The notes beneath the pieces were generated by a model. That model ran no database searches, had not been told where the DNA came from, and was given only the letters and a program-made list of their open reading frames with translations. From contig NC_134367.1 in the NCBI RefSeq assembly GCF_035582795.1, forward strand, positions 45,411,062 to 45,475,061: DNA of 64,000 bases, given 5' to 3'. Both the position numbers and the translations under genes were made by a program. Every line of letters begins with the position of its first letter. Position 1 is the stretch's first letter. The DNA comes from Mycteria americana (Eukaryota; Chordata; Aves; Ciconiiformes; Ciconiidae). Below are positions 54,363-64,000 of the stretch, piece after piece.

Positions 54363-54925
54363 TGTGCTGGTTTTGGCTGGGATAGAGTTAATTTTCTTTA
54401 TAGTAGCTAGTATGGGGCTATGGTTTGGATTTGTGCTGGAAACAGTGCTGATAATACAGGGATGTTTTAGTTGTTGCTGCACTAGTCAAGGACTTTTCAG
54501 CTTCCCATGCTCTGCCAGGTGCACAAGGAGTTGGGAGGGGGCACAGCCAAGAGAGTTGATTCAAACTGACCAAAGGGCTATTCCATACCATATGACGGCA
54601 TGCTCAGCATATAAAGCTGGGGGAAGAAGGAAGGGGGGGACGTTCAGAGCGATGGCGTTTGTCTTCCCAAGTAACCATTACGCGTGATGGAGCCCTGCTT
54701 TCCTGGAGATGGCTGAACACCTGCCTGCCCATGGGAAGGAGTGAATGAATTCCTCGTTTTGCTTTGCTTGTGTGCACAGCTTTTGCTTTCCCTATTAAAC
54801 TGTCTTGATCTCAACCCACGAGTTTTCTCACTTTTACTCTTCTGATTCTCTCCCCCATCCCAGTGGGGGGGAGTGAGCGAGCGGCTGCGTGGTGCTTAGT
54901 TGCTGGCTGGGGTTAAACCGCAACA
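54363..54925 (+). mobile_element. Complete solo LTR, ERVL-like, with 5-bp target duplication
   Basis: The 563-bp element begins TGTGCTGG and ends CCGCAACA. It is flanked by TCTAT at 54358-54362 and 54926-54930. It is the same family as 14277-14850 and 1-297, sharing the GGGATAGAGTTAATTTTC start, the 'cttcccatgctctgccaggtgcacaa' block, CCATACCATATGA, 'attaaactgt...gatctcaaccca', 'cttctgattctctccc' and 'ctggggttaaacc'. A TATA box, TATAAA, is at 54610-54615 and a polyadenylation signal, ATTAAA, at 54794-54799, so the U3-R-U5 order is clear. The middle (about 54630-54770) differs from the 14277 copy, which suggests a different subfamily. No internal retroviral sequence adjoins it. It is in sense orientation to KLHL32. 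Confidence 0.95.
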
Positions 54926-57900
54926 TCTATACTGACTTAGAGATGAGAAAACTCATGTGCATTGAGCTTAACTTGCTGTTAGCTCATCTTGACTTCCTGG
55001 GTGTTCATCTTTTTGACTATGGTGCAATGAAAGGAACTACAAGAATGCTAGTTCACTCTGTGCCAACTTTCCACTCTCCCTATCTGGTGGTGATTGTGAG
55101 GAAGTGCAGCAAATGCTTATGCACTTTACAGGAGAGAATGTGTCAGATTTCTGGACAGCCACACAAGAGCAACAGCTGAAAGTAAAGGCAGGCTCTTGTA
55201 CATCAGTTGCAAAAGCTTTCAACTGTGAGTTGTCAAGGATGAAAGGTGACGGTAAGTGAGTGGGAGATGGACTGAGTTGAGATATTTGCATTGTGTTGTG
55301 CAAAACAAGCTTGGCCTTGCTGACACCCTATGAACATCATGTGAATGAAGCTTTTAATGGAGGCAATTCTAAAGTATCCCAGGACTTTACTATTGTGCTT
55401 TTCATCTACTGCTAAGTCTGTGGTCTAACAAGAATTTGTGTAGTTCAGAGCTATGCATTGGTGGGGATGCATATCCAAATGTTCGTTTTGTATTGTAGTG
55501 GACTTGGAACTGGGGCTGCTGGTAGTTATCAAAACAATGTTTGAGAAAGTGGAGGAAATTTGGAAATGTTGCTCTTTGGGTTGCTGTAGATCACTGTAGT
55601 AAGCTCAGCTTACTTTCTGATTTTTGAAAGCTTAGATTTATTTTGAAAGTTGCACTTAGAGCTGAATCAAAGAAAAATGGATAACGATGAATGTCTCTCC
55701 ATATTCTTGCTGAGGGAACTTTGAGATGTTTTAGAGGTAATTGCGACGCACTAGAACCATCTACTTTATTCTTAGAAGAGCCAGGGTATTTCTTGAAGGT
55801 GGTAATTTAAATGGTCATTTGCTCACCTCCCATTTGGAACATATCAGAAAAGTCGGCTAGGGACTGATGCAGCTGAAATAAGGGATGAGCATAAGAAGGT
55901 CAAGATAGTCAAACTGAAGGCATTTTGTGTGGATTCAACCTGTCATAATTGGTGATCTGTAACTTTTTCTTTTTTAAAGACCCATTCATCTAAGGCTTTT
56001 AAACTAGAAATGACTCTGTGTGAATTCAGAGAAGTGAAAGAAAATTCTGGTTCTTATATATAGTAATCTGTCACAGGAAACGAGGTGCAAATATTTCTCA
56101 GTTTACTATTGCTATCATTGTTTGTAGCTTTCATTCCAGAAATACTTATCTTCAGAAGTTCTTCTGTTCTCCTAAAATGTATATGCTAAAAGGACACAAT
56201 TCACTCTTACCTCTTCAGCTTTCATTCTTCAGTTCAGTTCACTCAACCCATTACTCTTAGGATTAAAGTTTTCATCTATTTTAGCCATCTTGGCTAAGCT
56301 AAGTGTTTAGGCTTCCTCTACAGTTACAGAGTAGAAAAGATATTTCATCCCACCAAGTTCTGTAAATTGGTGTCTAAACATGCCTATTTCTATCTATTTA
56401 TTACCCAGAAAATACTTTCACTCACTTTTGTTTTACAGCTACCTAACTTCAGATACTGTTATTACAGGCCCTGATGACAATTTCCTCTCCTTTTCTCTCA
56501 AGTTTCCAGGTATTTTACCAATTTCCCTTCTATCCAGTATTTACCCAATGTATCATATTATTGCTTCTTTAATGACTCTATTAATTTCCTTTAAACTTCT
56601 CTTAAATGTTAAACAGGTTTTATGCAGATTTATATTAGAATCCAGTGGTTACCTCAGTGTTCAATTTTTTTTTAACTCCCAGCAGAAAGCTTATAAATGC
56701 TCAATAATAAGAATTCCAGTTTGTTTCCCCAGGTCATAGCAGTAAATTACTTATAATTTTGGTCACTATATATTTTTTTTTAACAGCATAACCATTTGTT
56801 CTTTTTCTATTCATTTACCTGTCTCCTGAGGCTGCATATGTTTTATGATTCTGTTTCTTGCCTTTAAAAGGCCACTAAGTTGTGTGGAATTCACTGAAAG
56901 AGTTTACTTGTGTAAAATATCGTACAACTTGGTTAAGTTGTTTTGTGATGATTTATTGCTTGCTATGCCTGACATGGCTGTAAGATTGATCTGTACAAAT
57001 GAGGACAAGCTCATTACTCTCATGGATATGGATCATCTGACTACATAAGAAAATGACTCAAAGGCAAGGAGCAATTTTGTACCTCACCACTGCGAGAGTG
57101 AGCAATTTGAATTTTGGGGATTTTGAATATCATCCTGTGTTTCTGTGACCCTGGTGTCTGTTCTTAAAGCTGTGTGTCATGAAGGAGTCTGTACATGTTG
57201 CTGCAGTGCTGCCTGAGTGATAAAATCAATGTATCTAGACATTTTTTTGGTCTCATTTATACTTATTTTGACAGTAATACATTATTCTGATTTGGTGGTG
57301 TTTTACACCCATCTCACATTTTGCTTTTGAAAGCTAAGCAGCAGCAAAAGCTGAGCATGGAAAGTTAAACCCAATGACTGTGCTAAGCATCTTTTACTCA
57401 GGCTATTCTGCCCAGTTACATCAGATCTGATCACATCTGAGCCTAGTCACCCTATTGTTGTATGCCATTCAGTTCTGAGCTCTTGTCATCTCTTGTGTTC
57501 TATGTCTGCAGGAGAAACCATTTTAGAAAGGTGCCTTTGGCTGCTGAGGGCAAAGTAGCAAAACTGCATGCAAGTGCGCAGTGTATTAAACACCCACCAA
57601 CTTGCCATGTTACTTTGAGAGTTGTTTTATGGTTTGATTATTTTTATCTAAGGACTCTGTGCTTTGTTGTCTTTTTCCTTTGGGAATAGTTTTCTAGTTC
57701 TGTTTCTGTTTCAGGCCAAGATGAGAAGAAGAATGGAGGGTTGATTCCTCCCGTCCTCCTCTTTTTACAGCTAATAAAGTGTCTGCCCACCCCACAAACA
57801 TGAGGCCATCCTAATTTGTAGCTTCTTAAACAAGTGTGAGCTCAGGTAGAGCTCAAATGGAATATATCCATTTGTGACAGGATGTTGATCCCATAATTTT

Positions 57901-59548
57901 GGAATAGTTGTCACAGAATGGCAAGTGGATTGTGTTTTCTTTTGGGGAATTGGTTTACTTAATTAAAATCTTGACTAAAACAGCAGAATTTTAAAAAATC
58001 ACTGTATTTCCCACAATATTGGCTCATTGACTGATTGGATGGCAGAACGAGACCTGGCTATTTAAAGGAACTGGAAGAAAAAATGGGTCCTCTCACCAAT
58101 GGATTTCTTTATAAAAGGGATCTTTGTTTAACACATTGGCAAGTTGTACTGTCCATTCTCATGAAGGTCTTGGAGGAGAAACGAGGCATTTTCAAAGAAG
58201 ATTTTATTTGTCCAAGCAGAAGTATTTTAAAATAAACTATGAAATATTAGCATTGTTGAAGGAAATTAATAACTAAAAATAATTAACATTTCATGCTTAG
58301 CCAAATTTGGTAACTTTTCTGGTAAGTTTGACTTTGAATTGTGCACTTGTCCAAATATTTTATATTTCATTGTTTTTCTTGTCTGTCACTTGTACATCCA
58401 CCTGAGATGTTTATCTTATTGCCTTGTTTTTAATGTACCCCAGGGAAAAATAAAGTAGGCTACTAGCCTGGCATTAAAAGCATGACTGATGGATCTATTT
58501 AAGCTCACAAAACCTCAGAGTGTTTTCAGAGATGCATCTGAAATTGGAGTCTGACAGCCCAACTGTAACTCACTCTCCAGGTATTGGTGAAGTCTCAAGC
58601 CAGAATTTAATGATCCATGTGTTTCTACAGTGAAAACTATAATATTCAAGTACAGCAATGCAAATTAAAGACTGAGTTTGAGCTCAATTTCTGCCTGTGA
58701 TTGAACAGATTTTTTTCATGCTGGATTAAAACTTTAAACTATCAGGCTGAGAAGGAAATTTGCCTGCTGGTGAAGGCAGTGTGGATCACTGAGCAGTATT
58801 AGGTTCATCTGTGTGGGAGACTACTTTCCTGGAGGCTAATCCACTTCAGCTGAATGTGAACTATCTGAGGACTGTTGCAGACCTTATCTTTTGATTACAT
58901 TCTTTGGCCTTGCCTCCTGAAAAACAAATGTAGTTCATGCTCAGTATCAAAAACTTCCACAGAATACTCAGAGGATAATATGAGAGAAAATGAACTCCAT
59001 ATAGCAGATGGCACGCAAAGCCATAGTCCTGTGGTTTACTGGCAGCTACAGTTCTGATAGCCCATTGCACTATTTAGACTATGCCTGTACTAGTAAATAA
59101 GATGCAAAAGGGCTTGTTTTCTGGCCCTAAAAGCAACTGACACAGCATGGCTTGTGTCCATATGGCTAAACCTTCTCCCCTCTGCAAACAGGTTGGCTTT
59201 ATCTGTGCTGTCTATTTGGAACAGCTGTGGCTTGAGTTATCCTCTAAACCATAGTCTGGGCATTGCCTGGGAGAGTGTGAGTTGGCAGGGGGTCAAGGCT
59301 GTGCACATTAAATGCTGTGGATGATTATAGACAGTAACTGAGTTAGGAGCCTGATCCTGCTGAGTTTACTAAGGTAGGTATAGTAATAAACCCTGTGTAA
59401 GGACCATGTTGGAATCCCTGTGATACAACAGAGTGATCTCCTAAAGGTAAATTTAGTAAGTCTACAAAGAAAAACTCTCCCAGTTCTTCACAGAAGTGAC
59501 TCATGGTCTACAGATGAGATTCACTGAGTTTCTTTGTATCTGTAAGCT

Positions 59549-59819
59549 TAGAATCATAGAATCATTAAGGTTGGAAAAGACCTCTAGGATCATCTAGTGC
59601 AACCGTCAACCCAACACCTCCCTGCCTACTAAACCATGTCCTGAAGTGCCACGTCTACATGTTTTTTTAGCTCCTCCAGGGATGGTGACTCTACCACTTC
59701 CCTGGGCAGCCTGTTCCAATGTTTGACCACCCTTTCAGTAAAGACATTTTTCCTAATATCCAATCTGAACCTTTCCTGATGTAACTTGAGGCCATTTCCT
59801 CTCATCCTAAGCTTGTGGG
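59549..59819 (-). mobile_element. CR1 LINE 3' end with reverse-transcriptase C-terminus
   Basis: The plus strand starts with TAGAATCATAGAATCATTAAGG, the reverse complement of a CR1 terminus, then 'gttggaaaagacctctaggatcatc', and runs through the 3' UTR into the coding end. On the minus strand the open frame ending at 59629 reads [18 protein letters not shown], then [25 protein letters not shown] and a terminal DVALQDMV. The element is 5'-truncated near 59819, and beyond it the frame continues only by chance. It is closely related to the copy at 35871 and is antisense to KLHL32. Confidence 0.95.
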
Positions 59820-61879
59820 ACATCCAGCCCTTGATCAGAATAGAAACTTTATTAGTAGCCACACTTTTTTGGTGGTTCCTATGTACAGGTAGGCAGTGTA
59901 CAGATAGTTGCTGTAGCACAGTCAGAGAATGCAGAGCATGCAGAATCTTGTATCACTGAGCATTTCCAGCCTTTCTGCAGGCACTCTGTGACAGAACTGA
60001 GTGTACAGAATGTGGGCAAATCTACCCCTGTACAAGCTATGTAGACAGGTGTTGCTTTGAGACTTTACTCTCTTTATTCAGGAATTTATGTGGGAAAGGG
60101 AATATTATCCAAAAAGTTTATTTAGTAGTGAATTTCTGAGAAGAGAAGCTTGTCTTTTCCAGACACAAACTGAAGGTCTGCCTTTGCAAGGAGCAGGTGG
60201 CTGTTGGGTACCTTGCAGCTCCTGGCAAGCCCTGAAGCCTCACAATAGCTATTACAGCTCATTTGATACAATGACAATGAAATGTCCAACTCTGATTACA
60301 TTTTTAATAGAATTAGAAAAGTGTTTGAACTTGTTAGAAAATTTATTTTCTATCTAGATGTATTTCATGGCTGTGTTTTACTACACTTGTTTGATAAACC
60401 TTTTAAACTTTTTGACACTTCTGTTGCCAGTTTGGAAGAAGCCCTGATATCACTTTATTGAAATAGAAATTGCAAAAATACAAGGAGTGACCATGTGATA
60501 AATGTCACTCTTGCTTATACTGGATGATTTCCAGGCAACAGACTTATGTCAAATTATGATGGTTTAATGATGAAAATGCTAACACTTTCAGAAGAAATTA
60601 CTTGCAGGAAACACTCAGCTCTTGAAAGAAGCCACCTGGGTCTAGGTGAATGCTATGTGCTAAACTGTTAGAGGGGGTAGGACTTATTTTGTAAGAAGTG
60701 CTCCTTTACTGGAGTCCTCCAAGGTGACGTTTGGTAGCCTCTGAAGAGACATTTACAGTTTGGCACAAAACCTACTGGGGATAAGTTTAGACTCTCTTTA
60801 GCAATGACAGATGGTAGAACTGTTCAGTTTATTTGTTCGCAGTTTACTGTCTGAAGACTGTGAGTGGTATATTTTGTTAAAAAATGTGTGGGAGAGTGAC
60901 AAAGATAAAGGTTGCTTTTCTGGAAAAGTATTGGACTGGAGAATGTGACTGATAAGAGGAGGGAAGGAGTGGTAAGTAGGGATACTGCAGCGGGAGTGCA
61001 ATCTGGGAGGGAAGAGTGAGGGACAAAGACAGGAGTCTAAGTTTAACAGGGGTGGGAAGAAAAAGATTCCTACAGGGACTCAAAGTCTGAGTAGGGTTGC
61101 TTCAGTCCAGGGAAGCTCTGAAGACTGATGGTCTGGAAAGCAAGACTGGATGAAAGAGACAGTTGCTCTCCTCAATGTTATTTTCAGGGAAGTTCCATAG
61201 CACCTTGCCAATCTTCAGTTTAGGTTTTATTATCTGAGAAACTGGAGCAATAACAAGTAAGGAGAGGTTGTAAGTTTAGGTGACTGCATCTCCATCCTTG
61301 CTCCTCATTCAATGACTTAAGTATTATTCTGTTCATATTCCAGTCTGAGGTGCTGATTTGGAAAGGATTGTTTATAAAAGATAGTGTGTTAATGCCCTTT
61401 CTTCTCATACAAGTAACTGTGTACGGCTTATTGTTTCTTCTTATATATAATGATACTATACATAAGTATTATTTCTAGTGGTGCTTGTGTAGATTTTTTT
61501 TTTTTTCCCCCAGAATCCAGTTCTTTATCTTTTTTTATTGAATGATACCTTATTGTCTGACTGTTTCCATTCATTGCACCTGAATTACTTAATTAGGAAG
61601 TATATATACATGGATGAAAGGGATTTGTTTCAGTTTTTTCAGAATAAGTTTTTGTATTTCCTTATTGATAAAAGGACTCAGTTGCAAGATTGATTGCTAT
61701 GGGGTTGGTATTGAAAACTTGGTATAGATTTCATTCTAACTCCCAAGTCTGTTGCTATTTAGAATTCTTATCCAAGGAAAAACAAAGGTTAGTGAAGGTG
61801 GAAAAATCAATCCTGTTCTTCCTGGACCTTCACTGGGGGTTGTTTTCAATGGTTAATAACATTTCTTTTCTTTCCATAG

Positions 61880-61987
61880 GCAATGTTCAGTCTCTGCATG
61901 GTTGAAAGCGAAGCTGATGAGGTGAATTTGCATGGCGTCACAAGCCTTGGTTTAAAACAAGCCCTGGACTTTGCATATACTGGACAG
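61880..61987 (+). CDS. KLHL32: KLHL32 coding exon: continuation of BTB domain
   Basis: The 108-nt, phase-0 exon lies between TTTCTTTCCATAG and CAG|GTACTG (GT at 61988). It encodes 36 residues (69 to 104 of the protein): AMFSLCMVESEADEVNLHGV, then TSLGLKQALDFAYTGQ. The AMF directly extends the SDYFR of the previous exon to give the usual BTB 'S-x-YF-x-x-MF' motif. LKQALDFAYTG is the BTB helix-turn motif at the same place in all KLHL proteins. KLHL proteins of this type are about 600-620 residues, so about five-sixths of the protein (end of BTB, BACK and Kelch propeller) must be encoded to the right of the window. No frame damage is seen, so the gene appears intact as far as visible. Confidence 0.97.
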
Positions 61988-62547
61988 GTACTGTACAGTT
62001 CTTCAAATTAAGAGACACAAATGAAAGCAAACTGCAATAAAAACTGAAGATAAGCTTTACAAAGGTACTAGAAATAATTTTCCTTGTGCACTGCCCTGTT
62101 CAAGGTCTTTTGATTTAACAGATCTTAAAAGATTTTGGAAATATTGGTGGTTTTTTTTCTTTCTCTATAGAGGGATTGTCTAATAAAAACACTTTATGTG
62201 CATTTTTACCAGGTAGTGAACCATGTAGGACTCATATGCTACTTTTATGATGGCCTGGTTATTCATAATAACTTAATGTGGGTTGATTCTGTATGCTAAA
62301 TAAATGTAAAGAAAGGAAAAATACCCTAGGTGTTTTCCTAATAATAAATATTTATAAACTCTTCTGTGTTTGGCAAATTATATAATTGAGGGAAAAGTAG
62401 TCTGTTACTCTCTGGACGCATGCGGTCCAAGCATTTTTGTAAATGCTTATAGGTACTCTACATCTTTATTGTAGTACTTTTCATGATAGCAGGTTAGGTA
62501 TCATGTTATGTTACTTCAGAAAATGTAGAGTGATTCTCCTCTTCCTG

Positions 62548-62552
62548 CCCCC

Positions 62553-62583
<31 letters not shown>

Positions 62584-62592
62584 AAAAAAAAA
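62548..62592. repeat. Adjacent homopolymers: 26 C followed by 19 A
   Basis: Counted directly: C from 62548 to 62573, then A from 62574 to 62592. The minus strand is therefore a run of T then 26 G, strongly prone to G-quadruplex formation and to length error in sequencing. Confidence 0.95.
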
Positions 62593-63657
62593 GGTAAAAA
62601 TCTGCCATATCTGTACACTGCATGCTTGGACAGTGTTGCTATATGACTTCATCTCAGTTCAGAGTTCATGGATAGTGAGCTCAGAACTTCTTAACATCCA
62701 GCTATTTTTGCTTTGGACTCTAAAATTATAGATAACCAAACTATTTCTGGAAATATTGCTAGAACAATTGAATTTATTGATGTATATTTTTTTGTTAGTT
62801 AATTTTGAAAATTAAAGCTTAAATCCATATTACGTTATTCTGGAAGAGTTGTTGGGTTGTACAGATTTAAGGCATCTGTTTCCATACTGTGGATTGAGTA
62901 TATGGCCTTCATTTTTTCAAAGGGAATTAAATAGAAATAAGGAAAGAAATTTTTTTTTTTACCTGTTTTAAAGGAGCTATTTTTGTCACCAGCCCACACA
63001 ACAGTTATACTTTAGCATTGGCCTTAAGAGATTAGCACTTGAAATTTCTGTGTTTCTGCTGTTGTGGAAAACATAATTTATTCAAAGATTTCTTTCATAC
63101 AAACAAGAGACAGAGATGTCATGCTATATTACTGAATTGGCCGAAGATCTCAGTACGTGGCTTGTCATTGGTATGCTTTTTGTTCTTTCAGTTGAAAGTT
63201 TTGATATACAAAATCAAATGTTTCCTGTGCTGTGGAGCACCTGTATCATCTTAAAGTCATTTGAGACTATAGGTTGATTATTCTGAAAAATAGAACTCTT
63301 GTTGCTAAACAGAAGTGTCCAAAAGATACTTTCCAAAGCCAATTTTGAGAAGATGGGTTGTAATTGACTTCTATCTGACCCATCCTGTCCACTGTGAATA
63401 GAGGTACACTCCCCTATCTTTCAGCGAAATTTAAAGTCTAATAAACCTGTGTAAAATATGTGGAGAACCCTGAAAGGATGGAAAGAATGGTTTTGTGTTA
63501 TTGTAAGCCAACAATCCACCCCACCTTGCTTCCAGGATAGTATCCTCAGCTCCCTAGTAAATAATACGTGCCTTCTATCCTTGATTCTTTAGAGACTTTT
63601 GAGTCTTTCATTTTGAGGTATAATCTACTTTGAATAAATGAGGGGGCTTCTTGAGTT

Positions 63658-63706
63658 AAATATATATATATTAAAAAAATATAAATAAATATATATATTA
63701 AAAAAA
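63658..63706. repeat. AT-only low-complexity tract
   Basis: A stretch of A and T only, in which an (AT)n-TTAAAAAAA block is present twice. It is simple sequence with no further feature. Confidence 0.85.
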
Positions 63707-64000
63707 GTGATTATAGGGCAAAATTTGCACTCTGTTGTGTCTATCAGATACACCAAGTACTACTTCGAAGCACAGACAAATGAGAAGGTTTCTCTAGGAG
63801 TTCTCTTGTAAAGATGCCTTTGAAACATAACTTGGTGATATGCAGGTCTGAGAATTAGCAGTGTCGAATTTTCCCTTTTCTCCTTGAAATTCTCTTCTGG
63901 CACTACGTTTATATGTATTGAGCATTGCTTATGTACTGACTCAGGCTGACAGAATCTGGGTGAACATTTCAAGGTAGTGCGTGGGAGTAATCCACAAAGG

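Larger units (their letters stand above)
39924..61879 (+). other. KLHL32: KLHL32 intron within the BTB domain (about 22 kb)
   Basis: It runs from the GTAAGT donor at 39924 to the pyrimidine-rich TTTCCATAG acceptor ending at 61879. It contains a CR1 internal fragment (45410), an ancient CR1 (49090-50165), a 34-bp minisatellite (44360), a 42-bp duplication (51038), a solo LTR (54363) and a CR1 3' end (59549). All remaining stretches are AT-rich unique sequence in which I recognise no gene. Some blocks could be conserved regulatory elements, but this cannot be judged without alignment. Confidence 0.85.
61988..64000 (+). other. KLHL32: Start of the next KLHL32 intron
   Basis: AT-rich sequence after the donor at 61988. 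It contains the C/A homopolymer pair at 62548-62592 and a low-complexity AT tract at 63658-63706, and nothing that I recognise as an exon or interspersed repeat. Confidence 0.8.

Noticed and set aside
54364-54687. A 107-codon plus-strand frame.
   Set aside because: It lies inside the solo LTR at 54363-54925 and has no counterpart as a protein.
56380-56739. A 119-codon plus-strand frame rich in Leu, Ser and Phe.
   Set aside because: The region is pyrimidine-rich, which yields hydrophobic translations. No splice sites or domain support it.
59629-59919. A 96-codon minus-strand frame as a host gene.
   Set aside because: Its C-terminal two-thirds are the CR1 reverse-transcriptase end, and the N-terminal part is flanking sequence open by chance.
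1-64000. Search for a novel multi-gene system, CRISPR array, tRNA or rRNA gene.
   Set aside because: The window is intronic vertebrate DNA around one gene. No regularly spaced repeats, cloverleaf genes or clustered coding frames were found.

Overview
The window is vertebrate nuclear DNA, almost certainly from a bird. It carries several 3'-end fragments of CR1 LINEs (the typical avian LINE), three LTRs of one ERVL-like family of the type common in birds, a classic CpG-island promoter, and spliced exons of a vertebrate Kelch-like gene. There are no operons, ribosome-binding sites, CRISPR arrays or prokaryotic-style dense coding. Most open frames are chance runs in intronic DNA.

Layout. Positions 1-297 hold part of an LTR on the minus strand, cut by the window edge. 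About 500-3120 on the minus strand holds a decayed, intronless copy of KIF11 (kinesin-5/Eg5) that begins at its initiator Met. It has the P-loop and switch regions in recognisable form but many stops and frameshifts. About 4400-5430 is a CpG island with a strong splice donor at 4982 and a perfect 33-bp inverted repeat at 5036-5111. I read it as the KLHL32 promoter and noncoding first exon.

From there to the right edge I interpret the window as the 5' part of KLHL32 on the plus strand. An exon at 36959 (or 36986) to 37047 carries the start codon and only 23 coding bases. The next coding exon is 39743-39923 and starts the BTB domain. The next is 61880-61987 and continues the BTB domain. Together they give 104 in-frame codons with matching splice phases. 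The rest of the BTB, the BACK domain and the Kelch repeats lie beyond the window.

The introns (about 32 kb, 2.7 kb, 22 kb, and a partial one) hold two solo LTRs with perfect 5-bp target-site duplications (14277-14850 and 54363-54925), six CR1 pieces including one very old copy of about 1.1 kb (49090-50165), a 34-bp minisatellite built of small palindromes (44360-44474), a 42-bp tandem duplication, a compound inverted repeat (31658-31730) and several homopolymer tracts. The remainder is AT-rich unique sequence in which I recognise nothing.

I did not find a novel multi-gene system. The most interesting signals are the GC-rich palindrome next to the promoter, the alternative acceptors that decide whether a 9-codon uORF is included, and the full-length KIF11 retrocopy lying between an LTR and a CpG island.
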